DNA of 64,000 nucleotides from DATJGR01 sp963735085 (GTDB lineage Bacteria; Pseudomonadota; Gammaproteobacteria; Pseudomonadales; Azotimanducaceae): NCBI GenBank assembly GCA_963735085.1, contig CAVTJP010000002.1, positions 372,001 through 436,000 on the forward strand. Direction: 5' to 3'. The notes beneath the pieces were generated by a model. That model did no database searches and was not told the origin of the DNA. It was given only the letters and a program-made list of their open reading frames with translations. Position numbers and translations under genes: made by a program. Positions within the stretch are counted from its first letter, which is position 1. Each line of letters begins with the position of its first letter. Below, in pieces: positions 45,745 to 54,755 of this stretch.

Positions 45745-48034
45745 ACCGCGGCTCGAGATTCCCGGCTACAGCATCGAGCGGGAAATCGGTCGCGGCGGTA
45801 TGGCGCGCGTCTATCTTGCCGTTCAGCGCAAATTTGGGCGGCTGGTCGCCATCAAAGTCGTCTCGCCCGAATACACCGCCGACCCGAGCTTTGGTAAACG
45901 TTTCGTCCGTGAAGCGCGGATCATCGCGCAACTCAGTCATCCGAACATCGTGCAGGTCCACGATGCCGGCGTGAACGAGCAGTGCTACTACCTTGTGATG
46001 GAATACCTTCGGGGCGGCGATCTGAATCGACGATTGAAGCGCGGCTTGCACATGCAGGCGGCGATTTCAGTCGTCAAGGACATCGCTCGCGGCCTCGACA
46101 ACGCCCATGCAAAGGGATTCGTTCATCGAGATATCAAGCCGGAAAACATTCTGTTTCGGGAAGACGGCTCGGCGGTACTGTCGGATTTTGGCGTGGCGCG
46201 CGTCATCAGCAGTGGCGTCAGTCTCACGCAGCACGGTACGGTCGTTGGTACGCCTCAGTACATGAGCCCCGAACAGGCTACCGGAAAGCCGCTCGACGGC
46301 CGGTCCGACATCTACAGTCTGGGCGTCGTCTTTTTCAGAATGCTGACCGGAGACGTGCCGTTCAAAGCAGACTCGGCAGTGGCCGTCGGTATTCGCCATC
46401 TGCAGGATCCGATTCCGCGATTGCCCGGGCATTTGAGTGCGATGCAGAGTGTCGTGGACCGGTTTCTTGCCAAACACGTCGATGAGCGCTTCCAGACCGG
46501 CGCGGAGGTGATCGAGGCGCTGGATGGTGTCCGCTCCGCCGGCCTGGTCCCCAATACGGTGATCAAGACCGAAGTCGTCAATACTGCAGAAATCCGGGCA
46601 ATCGGCGACAGCGTTTCGATGCCCGTGCAACGCGATACCAGATCGATCAGGGCGGAACCGGATCAACGCCGAAAGAGGCCGCGGACGCGACCGCGTATCT
46701 GGCCGTGGGTTGCGCTGTTTCTGGTCAGCTTCACGGCTATCTGGTCGTATCTGTATCCGTGGAACCGGGATCATGCGATCGAGAAATTTCTTTACACGAC
46801 CGGCATCACCGAAAAGCCGGCGCTGGTGGATGCGTGGCGACAAGCCGAGTCTCTGCGTGGTGATCCGAATCAGAGCCTGGCCGCAGTGGTTGCCGGCTAT
46901 CGACGCGTGCTGGAGGTCGATCCGGCTTACGCGCAGGCGCAGACCGCGATCGCCGATCTGGCGACCCAGTGGAAAGCGAGCATCTCGCATGCACTTGCGA
47001 CCGATAATCTTGCGCTGGCAGAGGCGAAGCTGACCGAATCGCTGGCAGTGTTTCCGAAAGATAAGGAACTGACGTCGCTGTTCGACAAGTTATCGGATCG
47101 CAAACGAGCCGATTCGCTGGTTACCAGCACGGAGGCGATGCTGCGTAGTCATGGTATCGACGACCAGCCGTCCGCGACTGCGGCGATTCAGGCGTATCAG
47201 GAAGCGCTGCGCTTGAATCCCAATCAGACGGTTGCGAAATCCGAACTGGATCGCCTGGCAAAACACTACGCGCAGTTGGCCCGCAGCGCTGCCGACTCTG
47301 GAGACATCACCGGCGCGATGAATTTCCTCGAGCGCGCGACGACGGCAAATGCCTCCAGCGCCGACGTCGTAGCGGTACGCGACCGGGTTCAGCAAGCCGC
47401 GAGTTCTCACCGGGAAATTCAAACACTGTTGCAGCAGGCATCCGCGTACCGGGCGAGTGGGGCGCTGATCAACCCGCCGGGCAGCAACGCGGCAGAGATT
47501 TATCACCGCGTGCTTGCGACGGATCCAAACAACGCGATTGCCACGCAGGGGCTATCAGAAGTGGTTGCCCAGGTGTTGACGCACGCAACCGAAATGCTGG
47601 CCGCCGGGCAGATCGACGCGGTACGCGCGTTGAATGCGCGCGCGTCGGAAATTGGTCTTTCGGATGCCGCGATACGCGAGTTGAAGTCGAAGCTCGGCGC
47701 CGAGGAGCAACGTATCAGCAACGTGACGCGGTTGCTCAACGAAGCACAGCAGATGATGGACGAAGGATTCATCACGGAGCCGCCGGATCAGAATGCCGTC
47801 GCGCGCCTGCTGGAGGTTCGACGTCTCGATCCGAACAACGCGCGCGCCCGCGACATGCTCAACGCCGCCGCGCACAGGCTTGCGGATGTCGCGCGCGAGG
47901 CTTACGCCGCGGGATTGAAGACACAGGCGCAGCACTATCTGGAGTTGGCGCTGACCGTTACACCGGACGTGGCTGAATGGCGCACATTGCGTGACAACTG
48001 GGCCGCTGAGAGCGCGCAAGGACCGGCATCGTGA
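45737..48034 (+). CDS. Membrane-anchored Hanks-type Ser/Thr protein kinase
   Basis: 765 residues. The kinase domain (about 10-265) has the glycine loop IGRGGMARVYLA, lysine in LVAIKVVSP, catalytic loop HRDIKPEN, the metal aspartate in LSDFGVARV, and GTVVGTPQYMSPEQATGKPLDGRSDIYSLGV, so it should be active. A basic linker (RRKRPRTRPR) precedes one membrane helix at about 321-337 (PWVALFLVSFTAIWSYLYP). The rest, probably periplasmic, has TPR-like helical repeats with seven-to-ten-residue spacing of Asn-Pro, e.g. RLNPNQTVAKSELDRLAKHY. It resembles PpkA/PknB-type kinases. It is coupled to its neighbours by overlaps (MORN 8 bases, cyclase 4 bases). Confidence 0.92.
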   Translation: MAEPRLEIPGYSIEREIGRGGMARVYLAVQRKFGRLVAIKVVSPEYTADPSFGKRFVREARIIAQLSHPNIVQVHDAGVNEQCYYLVMEYLRGGDLNRRLKRGLHMQAAISVVKDIARGLDNAHAKGFVHRDIKPENILFREDGSAVLSDFGVARVISSGVSLTQHGTVVGTPQYMSPEQATGKPLDGRSDIYSLGVVFFRMLTGDVPFKADSAVAVGIRHLQDPIPRLPGHLSAMQSVVDRFLAKHVDERFQTGAEVIEALDGVRSAGLVPNTVIKTEVVNTAEIRAIGDSVSMPVQRDTRSIRAEPDQRRKRPRTRPRIWPWVALFLVSFTAIWSYLYPWNRDHAIEKFLYTTGITEKPALVDAWRQAESLRGDPNQSLAAVVAGYRRVLEVDPAYAQAQTAIADLATQWKASISHALATDNLALAEAKLTESLAVFPKDKELTSLFDKLSDRKRADSLVTSTEAMLRSHGIDDQPSATAAIQAYQEALRLNPNQTVAKSELDRLAKHYAQLARSAADSGDITGAMNFLERATTANASSADVVAVRDRVQQAASSHREIQTLLQQASAYRASGALINPPGSNAAEIYHRVLATDPNNAIATQGLSEVVAQVLTHATEMLAAGQIDAVRALNARASEIGLSDAAIRELKSKLGAEEQRISNVTRLLNEAQQMMDEGFITEPPDQNAVARLLEVRRLDPNNARARDMLNAAAHRLADVAREAYAAGLKTQAQHYLELALTVTPDVAEWRTLRDNWAAESAQGPAS

Positions 48035-48891
48035 AGGCTGTGCAATTGCCCAAGGCACATCGCGTGGTCGCGTTTGTCGATGTCGTCGACAGCGTAGGGC
48101 TGTACCACCGCGACGGTGACGAGATTGCTCATTCGCGCATCGACGAGGCATTGGCGCTTGCCGGTGCGTGTGCTGTGGAAGGCGGTGGACACTGTATCAA
48201 GCGCAGCGGCGACGAACTGCTGTTGCTGTTCGAAAGCGCCGCCGCAGCCTGCAAGGCGTTGCGCACGATTCAGATCGACGCGCAGTTGCCACTGCGTATC
48301 GGCGCGCACGCCGGTGCGTTGATTCGCAAGCGAGGCGACGTATTCGGCGACACTGTGAATATCGCCGCGCGAATGACGGCAATTGCGTGCGCGCGAGAGA
48401 TCGTCATCTCGGAGAAAATACACAGCGGCCTGGTGGGCGAACTACGTGAGTCCTGTCGCCGTTTCGAACAGGTGCGGTTGCGGGGTACCGAGCGAAGGAT
48501 GGCGATCTATCACCTGTGCTGGGAGTCGGCAACCGCAACGCGCTTCAATTTTTCGGTGCGAATTACCGACGCAACCCGACGACGGCTGCTGTTGAAAACG
48601 AAGTCGGGGCCATTGGCGCTGACACGCGAGCAGGAATTGACGTTCGGTCGCGATCCTCAATGCGACGTTGTCATCGACGATCCGCGTGTCTCGCGGTTTC
48701 ACGCAACGCTCGAGTGGCACCGCGGCGCGGTTGTGTTGCGCGATCACAGCACCAACGGCAGTTTCGTTCAGCCGGACGATCAAACTCGCCCGCATTTTGT
48801 GCGGCGTGAAATGCTGCGTATCCGCGGTGCCGGCGAATTGAACTTCGGCGGACAGACCACCGACTGTAGCGTCCAGTTCAGCTTCGAATGA
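48031..48891 (+). CDS. Class III nucleotidyl cyclase fused to an FHA domain
   Basis: 286 residues. Residues 1-160 form a guanylate/adenylate cyclase catalytic domain: metal aspartates D17 (FVDVVDSVG) and D61 (KRSGDELLLLF), purine-reading K57 and the transition-state pair N110 and R114 in VFGDTVNIAARM are all retained, so catalysis is plausible. Residues about 204-285 form an FHA domain (FGRDPQCDVVI, VSRFHATLEW, HSTNGSFV) that binds phosphothreonine. With a kinase directly upstream, phosphorylation-dependent recruitment of the cyclase is suggested. The start is GTG overlapping the kinase stop; the stop overlaps the next start (ATGA). Confidence 0.9.
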   Translation: MKAVQLPKAHRVVAFVDVVDSVGLYHRDGDEIAHSRIDEALALAGACAVEGGGHCIKRSGDELLLLFESAAAACKALRTIQIDAQLPLRIGAHAGALIRKRGDVFGDTVNIAARMTAIACAREIVISEKIHSGLVGELRESCRRFEQVRLRGTERRMAIYHLCWESATATRFNFSVRITDATRRRLLLKTKSGPLALTREQELTFGRDPQCDVVIDDPRVSRFHATLEWHRGAVVLRDHSTNGSFVQPDDQTRPHFVRREMLRIRGAGELNFGGQTTDCSVQFSFE

Positions 48892-50027
48892 CGGACGCAC
48901 GCTACGCTCTCGTATTGCTCGATGAGCCGGATATGCGCTTCATGCTGGCGGGCAGCGTTACGTTGGGACGCCATCTCGATAACGATCTGGTCATTGCCGG
49001 CGAAGACGTCCGCGATTTCCACGTGCGCATAGAGATGTCCGAGCGCGGGCCCCGTGTCATTGTCCTCGATGGCGCTACCGCACACATTGACCGGACGCCG
49101 ATAGACGGCTCGATTGGCATGCACCCTGGCGCCGAACTGATTCTGGGGCAGCATCGGTTGCGGCTCGAGGTGGAGACATCTGCGCCGAAATGCGGTTGGA
49201 AGCTGCACCGGATCGGTGATGGTGTCGGCGTCGAAATCAATCCAACCGTGAGCATCGGTCGGGCGACCGACAGCGATCTGCAATTGGTCGAGGGTCACGT
49301 ATCGCGACACCATGCCCGGCTCAGCACATCATGCGGCTTGGTCTGGCTGGCGGACCTGCAGTCGGCCAACGGCACCTTCGTCAATGGAGAGCGTGTGGCG
49401 GGCGCGTGGCGATTGTTTCATGGCGACGAGATCGCGTTCGATACCACGCGCTATCAATTGATCGGTGACGCGCCGGACCTGACGCCAATTCGAACCCCCG
49501 GTCAGCCGCCGGATCAGCTCGAGGCATCGGAACAGATCCTCGCCGAACCGGCGCGCGCTCAGACCGCCGAAGTCGCGTCAACGACGTTGGATCCCGGTGG
49601 GACGCCAACGCCCTCTGCAACAGCGGTGACCGCCGATGGTCCGGCATTGATCGGCCGCAGTCCGCCGGTGCTCGGACGCACATTTACGCTGGCATTCGGC
49701 CGCCACCTGATCGGCAGGGCACCTAACGCCGACATCCATCTGCCCGAGCCAAGTGTGTCGCTGCGCCACGCGGAACTGGAACTGCGCCCGGACGGCGCGC
49801 AACTGGTCAATCTGATCTCGACGAACGGAACACTGGTCAACGGCAATGAGATTCATACGACCCGGCTCGCCGACGGCGATACAGTGCGCATCGGTCGGGT
49901 GACGCTGGTGTATCAGGCGTCTGCATCACAACGGCCGCGACGTCGGGTTCAACGCACGGGCTTGATCATCGCAGCCGTTGGCCTGCTCGTAGTCGCGCTT
50001 GCGCTGGTGGCGGTGTGGCTGCGGTAA
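48888..50027 (+). CDS. Membrane-anchored protein with three FHA domains
   Basis: 379 residues. The first FHA-like unit (about 20-95) is degenerate (RDFH for SRxH). The second, at about 120-190, is canonical (IGRATDSDLQL, SRHHARLS, NGTFVNGERV). The third, at about 268-340, is canonical apart from LRHAEL (GRAPNADIHL, STNGTLVNGNEI). A Pro/Thr-rich linker separates the second and third, and a C-terminal helix at about 357-378 (LIIAAVGLLVVALALVAVWL) places the domains in the cytoplasm. It is the last gene of the kinase-cyclase operon and a likely reader or scaffold of phosphorylated targets. Confidence 0.9.
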   Translation: MTDARYALVLLDEPDMRFMLAGSVTLGRHLDNDLVIAGEDVRDFHVRIEMSERGPRVIVLDGATAHIDRTPIDGSIGMHPGAELILGQHRLRLEVETSAPKCGWKLHRIGDGVGVEINPTVSIGRATDSDLQLVEGHVSRHHARLSTSCGLVWLADLQSANGTFVNGERVAGAWRLFHGDEIAFDTTRYQLIGDAPDLTPIRTPGQPPDQLEASEQILAEPARAQTAEVASTTLDPGGTPTPSATAVTADGPALIGRSPPVLGRTFTLAFGRHLIGRAPNADIHLPEPSVSLRHAELELRPDGAQLVNLISTNGTLVNGNEIHTTRLADGDTVRIGRVTLVYQASASQRPRRRVQRTGLIIAAVGLLVVALALVAVWLR

Positions 50028-50111
50028 TTCAGGGGGGCGGGCGTTGCGTTACATTGCGTTTCGCAGTGCAGCAAATTATGCTTCAGCGCCTCTGGGGTGA
50101 CGGATTTCACG

Positions 50112-51023
50112 ATGCCTGTGAAGATCCCTTTTCGGCGTGAACTCAAGTTCGAATATGGCGCGGTCGCTGAGCTTTCGCCGCTGATTCGACGCGTGATAGC
50201 AAACAACCCGAGCCCATTCACACTGCACGGTACCGGTACGTACATTCTGGGGCATGGCGATGTCGCGGTCATTGACCCCGGCCCGGCGGATGAGGCGCAC
50301 ATTGCGGCGATTCTGGCCGCCACGCGAGGCGAACGCATCAGCCACGTGCTGGTGACGCACACGCACATGGACCACTCACCCGGCTGTGCGCTGTTGCGCG
50401 AATATACCGATGCACCGACGTATGCGTTCGGTCCACACGGATCGGGAATTGAGACCGATGACGACAGTGTGGTGAAGCTCGAAGAATCCGCCGATCACGA
50501 TTTCGAACCGACGATTCGCGTACGCCACGGTGAGGTCATCGCGGCGGACGGGTGGTCGGTTGAATGCGTGTACACACCGGGTCACACATCGAACCACACC
50601 TGTTATGCGCTGCGCGAAGAGCGCGCGCTGTTTACCGGCGATCACGTCATGGCGTGGTCGACCAGCATCATCTCGCCCCCGGATGGCGACATGCACCGCT
50701 ATATGTCGAGCTTGGAGCTACTGCTCGATCGCGACGACGCGCTGTACTGGCCCACGCATGGACCCTCGGTGCTCGATCCGAAGGCGCTTGTCAAAGCATT
50801 CATTGCTCACCGCCGCGAACGCGAGGAACAGATCATCGCGTGCATCGAACAGGGCCAGCACCAGATAACAGCGATGGTGCCGATGATGTATACCGATCTG
50901 CCGGAATTCATGTACGGCGCTGCCGCGCGCAGTGTGTTATCGGCGGTGGTGTATCTGGTACAACGCGGCGAACTCCGCTGCAACGGTCCCGTTGCGCTCA
51001 CCGCGGAATATTTCCGTGCGTGA
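50112..51023 (+). CDS. Metallo-beta-lactamase fold hydrolase, LACTB2-like
   Basis: 303 residues. The MBL metal site is THTHMDHSPGCALL, with further ligands in VYTPGHTSNHTCYAL and ALFTGDHVMAW. A C-terminal extension, YWPTHGPSVLDPKALVKAFIAHRREREEQI, plus a winged-helix-like end (VYLVQRGELRCNG) is typical of LACTB2-type proteins, some of which are RNases or thioesterases. The start is set at the ATG (MPVKIPFRR); a GTG five codons upstream is possible. It may be transcribed separately after the FHA gene (84 bases). Confidence 0.82.
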   Translation: MPVKIPFRRELKFEYGAVAELSPLIRRVIANNPSPFTLHGTGTYILGHGDVAVIDPGPADEAHIAAILAATRGERISHVLVTHTHMDHSPGCALLREYTDAPTYAFGPHGSGIETDDDSVVKLEESADHDFEPTIRVRHGEVIAADGWSVECVYTPGHTSNHTCYALREERALFTGDHVMAWSTSIISPPDGDMHRYMSSLELLLDRDDALYWPTHGPSVLDPKALVKAFIAHRREREEQIIACIEQGQHQITAMVPMMYTDLPEFMYGAAARSVLSAVVYLVQRGELRCNGPVALTAEYFRA

Positions 51024-51037
51024 CGCGCACCGCTGAG

Positions 51038-53230
51038 CTAACTCGGGGTCGAGGCGGCCTCACCGTTTGTTTTCGCGGCTGCGGCAACCGCACTTTCCAA
51101 CGGCAACTGTACGATCACCACCACGCCCGACCCGTCTGGCAGATTCATGCCGCGGACACTGCCGCCGTGATATTCGGCGATCACCCGGACCACGTACAAG
51201 CCGAGGCCAAAATGCAGGCGATTGCGCGCTTCGATGCCGCGGTGGCTCACCATCGAATCGAACAGCGTGTCTTCTGCTGCAGGCGGCAACGTGGGCCCGC
51301 GATTGGCGACGGTGATCCGCAGCAGGTCCTTGACGGTATCGAGCTGCACCTTGATTGCGCTGTTGGGGCGATGAAAGTCGATGGCGTTGTCGATGATCTT
51401 GTCGAGCAGTTGCTCGATCCGATAGTCGGAGACGCGGGCATAGACCGGATGACCGGTGCCGCGGAACGCAAATTCGCAGTCTTTGTGCACGACGCGGCAG
51501 TTTGCGACGTAGTTTTCCATCAGCTGCTCGATATCGACGAGTTCGAGTTCCTCCGCGCCCAGCGACTCTTCCAGATTCGCCGCATCAGCTAGATTCTGAA
51601 CGATTGCACCGATTCGCAGGACGCCGCGCTTGGCACTGTCGAGGTATTTGCTGTCCTGAACGCCTGGATTTTCTTCGGCGAGGTTCTGCAACGACGTACT
51701 GAGCGTGTTCAACGGGTTGTTGATCTCATGACGCAATGTTCGCGGCATGTTCTCCAGGAACTGATTGTGTTGCTGCAGTTTCGACAACATACCCGACACA
51801 CTGCGCGCCAGATCACCGATCTCGTCGCCGGAGTTCATTGCGCTCTGCAACGCATTGGCCCGCAGCCGTCCACGCGGGTCGATTGCAGCACTGGCCTCGC
51901 GGCGCAACTGACGGATGCGCCACGCCAAACGTCCGGCGAAGGCGACAAGCACGATGAACACCACCAGCAGACTGACGATCGACAGTACGATGACCTGCTC
52001 GAGCGCCGCGCGCTGGAATGCGAGAATGTCCGCGATGTTCTGCTCCACGACAACGCCGCCGAGCACTTTGTTGCGCGACACAATCGGGTGCGCGGCCATG
52101 ATGATCTCTTCATCGTTCACCCGGCAGCGCAGCGCAATGGGATTGCCGTGCAACGCGGACTCGATCGCTTTGTTGATTACCGCCTGTGAATCCGATGGCA
52201 GTTCGTCATCGCCCCAGCGCTGCCACATGACCAGTCGATGCACGATCGGTCGGATGATGTCGAACCAGCGCCGCGTTCCGAATGGCCAACTCGAGTCGGT
52301 TTCCTCGTGGTCGTCGTTCAATGTAAAGCTGCCGGTTTCGGCGCGAACGCGATTCTGCGCATCAATGACGAGAATGCGCGCACCGGAGTAGCCGAGGCCC
52401 TGAATGATGTGCAGCACCTCGGGAGAGCGCAGCACGACGAGGTTGAAACTCGCTTTGCCGGCGGATGGAAGCGTTTGAGTGATCGCGCGAATCGCGCGGG
52501 TGACGGGGTCGTCTACGTCGACATAGGACAGGCCGAAGAATTTCCGAGAGCCGAGCATACTGAGGGGCATGCGAAATTCCACGTCGATGCCGTCGGCCGT
52601 CGGCTGCATGTTGCCTTGAACCTGATTCTCCGGTGTGCCGGTTTCGGCGCGTTTCCAGTCTCTGTCCACGCTATAGGCCGTGGTGACGCCGGGCGCACTG
52701 AACGTAATGTCGATGCGGCCGTCCTCGCCATCGTCCTGAATGAAGTTCAGGCGGACCGAGTCAGCGTTGTCCAGACGCAGAGATTCGGAGTTGCGATAGA
52801 CGATCTTGTTGTCCTTGATCCGCATGAAGGCGTACAACTGGCCACCGCGCTCACCCAGCAGCAACTGAAATCCGCCATCCACGAGGTTGTGCTGGCTGTC
52901 GACGCCGAACTTGAGAAATTTTTCTGAGACCTGGTCCCAATCGGCGTCTTTGCCGTCGATGCGTATCGGGTTCGGCAACGGTCGCGCGTATAGCGATTCG
53001 TAGTCCTGAATCCGCACCGGCAGGTCGTTGAACAAATCCTCGCGCCCGTTGAACAACGTCGAGATGCCTTCCGCAGTCAACAACTGTGCCTGCGATTGAC
53101 CTTGAATCAACAGACTTTCCATGCCGATCAGTTGCCGATAGCTGATCCATGGCACGATCAACAGCACCAAACCCCACATCAGCAACTTCGTGCCGAGGCG
53201 TGGACCGCGAATGCGATTGCCGACCTTCAT
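51038..53230 (-). CDS. Sensor histidine kinase of the proteobacterial dedicated-sortase-system type
   Basis: 730 residues. The layout is a first membrane helix (14-31), a large periplasmic part whose residues about 83-225 look like a carbohydrate-binding module 9-type domain (PNPIRIDGKDADWDQ, DADSVRLNF-type NADSVRLNFIQDDG), a second helix at 412-434, HAMP, then HisKA with H501 in LRHEINNPLNTLS and an ATPase domain with N-box IIDNAIDFHRPNS. This architecture matches the kinases associated with the dedicated proteobacterial sortase system (PdsS); that name is by resemblance, and no sortase or LPXTG target occurs nearby. It follows the response regulator gene. Confidence 0.85.
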   Translation of the reverse strand: MKVGNRIRGPRLGTKLLMWGLVLLIVPWISYRQLIGMESLLIQGQSQAQLLTAEGISTLFNGREDLFNDLPVRIQDYESLYARPLPNPIRIDGKDADWDQVSEKFLKFGVDSQHNLVDGGFQLLLGERGGQLYAFMRIKDNKIVYRNSESLRLDNADSVRLNFIQDDGEDGRIDITFSAPGVTTAYSVDRDWKRAETGTPENQVQGNMQPTADGIDVEFRMPLSMLGSRKFFGLSYVDVDDPVTRAIRAITQTLPSAGKASFNLVVLRSPEVLHIIQGLGYSGARILVIDAQNRVRAETGSFTLNDDHEETDSSWPFGTRRWFDIIRPIVHRLVMWQRWGDDELPSDSQAVINKAIESALHGNPIALRCRVNDEEIIMAAHPIVSRNKVLGGVVVEQNIADILAFQRAALEQVIVLSIVSLLVVFIVLVAFAGRLAWRIRQLRREASAAIDPRGRLRANALQSAMNSGDEIGDLARSVSGMLSKLQQHNQFLENMPRTLRHEINNPLNTLSTSLQNLAEENPGVQDSKYLDSAKRGVLRIGAIVQNLADAANLEESLGAEELELVDIEQLMENYVANCRVVHKDCEFAFRGTGHPVYARVSDYRIEQLLDKIIDNAIDFHRPNSAIKVQLDTVKDLLRITVANRGPTLPPAAEDTLFDSMVSHRGIEARNRLHFGLGLYVVRVIAEYHGGSVRGMNLPDGSGVVVIVQLPLESAVAAAAKTNGEAASTPS

Positions 53231-53273
53231 GGCTGTTTAGTGTAGTGCGCCGTATATACCGGTACGCGTCGAG

Positions 53274-53969
53274 CTACGGAGCCGTCCAACGATAGCCGTA
53301 ACCATACTCGCTCTTGATGCACGCGAAATCGCCATCGACCTTCTCGAATTTTTTGCGAATGTTGCGCATGTGCGTGTTGATCGTGTTGTTCGTTACCAGG
53401 CTTTGCATCGTTGCGTTCATCAGTGTTTCGTAGCTGACGGCATGGCCCGGTACGCGGACGAGCTTGGCGAGCATCCGGAATTCCGTTCCGGACAGATTGA
53501 GCGGCTGATTTTTCCACGACACGAGCAACGCTTCCTGGTCTAGGGTCAGGTCGCCGATACGTCGTGCCGTCGTGCTTTCGTGCGAACTGCTTCGCACCTC
53601 GTTGATTCGCAACAGCGACGAAATGCGTTCGGCGAGATAGTCCAGCGAAATGGGCTTCGGCAGATAATCCCACGCACCCAGCCGCAATCCGGAAATCTTG
53701 TCGATCTCACCGATGCGCTCGGTCAGAAAGATGACCGGCAACGTCGGGGCGCGAACCAGCAGATCGCGGCACAGCTGAAAGCCGGCGTCCACTTCGTCGC
53801 CGAGGATGATGTCGAGAATCGCGAGATCTGGCATCTCCCGTTCGATGCCGGCGAGTGCCTCTTCGCGACTGCCATAGGCGGCAACGTCGTAACCCTTCTT
53901 CGTGATCGCGTCTGAATAGTTGGCCCGCTGATCCTGATCGTCTTCGACGATCGCAATACGCTTTGCCAT
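53274..53969 (-). CDS. Response regulator, winged-helix type (dedicated-sortase-system-like)
   Basis: 231 residues. The receiver domain (1-118) has the acidic pair D10/D11, phosphorylated D53 in LAILDIILGDE and K105 in LPKPISL. The C-terminal winged-helix output domain (about 145-230) has LNLSGTEFRMLAKLVRVPGH and the recognition helix in NNTINTHMRNIRKKFEK, ending YGYGYRW. Residue choices such as DIILGDEVDAGFQLCRDLL resemble the PdsR branch. The start is the ATG of MAKRIAIVED; six codons upstream are in frame. The downstream kinase begins 43 bases later on the same strand. Confidence 0.88.
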   Translation of the reverse strand: MAKRIAIVEDDQDQRANYSDAITKKGYDVAAYGSREEALAGIEREMPDLAILDIILGDEVDAGFQLCRDLLVRAPTLPVIFLTERIGEIDKISGLRLGAWDYLPKPISLDYLAERISSLLRINEVRSSSHESTTARRIGDLTLDQEALLVSWKNQPLNLSGTEFRMLAKLVRVPGHAVSYETLMNATMQSLVTNNTINTHMRNIRKKFEKVDGDFACIKSEYGYGYRWTAP

Positions 53970-54152
53970 AGTGCGTCCAGCTGACATGCGAAGCCGACAT
54001 ATTAACGTGGCAAAGGGTCAGAGTGCTTCATTCGACGTGGTGCCGCGGCTGCCAGTTCCGGTGAAGGCGCTGACCAGCTCTGACTCTGTCGCTGTCCTTG
54101 CAATGCAAACAGCCGCGCGGCAGGCTTCGCGACCAAATCGGGACGGCCACGC

Positions 54153-54755
54153 GTGGAATACTTTACAGGCGCCTTCTGGGTGCAGAACTGGCTCGAAGCA
54201 ACCGGGCTCGTATCGGGCCTGCTATGTGTTGCGCTGCTGATCCGCCAGAACATCTGGAACTGGCCGATTGGGCTTTTGTATTCGGCGGTGTCGATCGTGG
54301 TGTTCTACCGATCTCGGCTCTACGCCGATCTCGCGTTGCATGTTTTCTATGTGGTCATGAACGCATACGGCTGGTACTACTGGTTGTTTGCGAAACGACC
54401 GTCGCATGTGGATGAAGTGCCGGTCAGCCACACGCCGCTTGGCTACGCCGCAGGGTTGCTGGGCCTGGTGGCGATATCTGTTCTGGGCTTGGGTTGGTTC
54501 CTGACGCATCATACCGACGCGGCGGTTCCGTACTGGGACAGCGCAACGACAACGATGAGTTTTGCGGCGATGTGGATGACGGCGCGCAAGTACATCGAAA
54601 ACTGGATCGTGTGGCTGATCGTCGACGTGGTCGCCACGGGCATCTATCTGTACAAGGGCATCGAGATGTACGCGCTGTTGTATTGTGTCTACATCGGCAT
54701 GGCGTTTGCGGGATGGTGGGCATGGCGCAGGTCGATGGAAACAGCAGCGGCTTGA
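54153..54755 (+). CDS. pnuC: Nicotinamide riboside transporter PnuC
   Basis: A 200-residue inner-membrane protein with about seven helices. NIWNWPIGLLYSAVSIVVF and LHVFYVVMNAYGWYYWLF contain the W-N-W and Y-x-x-x-N-x-Y-G-W-Y-x-W signatures of PnuC, and WIVWLIVDVVATGIYLYKG matches the late substrate-site helix. PnuC imports nicotinamide riboside by facilitated diffusion, with trapping by a kinase. The next gene, overlapping by 34 bases, encodes that kinase. The start is GTG (MEYFTGAFW). Confidence 0.93.
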   Translation: MEYFTGAFWVQNWLEATGLVSGLLCVALLIRQNIWNWPIGLLYSAVSIVVFYRSRLYADLALHVFYVVMNAYGWYYWLFAKRPSHVDEVPVSHTPLGYAAGLLGLVAISVLGLGWFLTHHTDAAVPYWDSATTTMSFAAMWMTARKYIENWIVWLIVDVVATGIYLYKGIEMYALLYCVYIGMAFAGWWAWRRSMETAAA

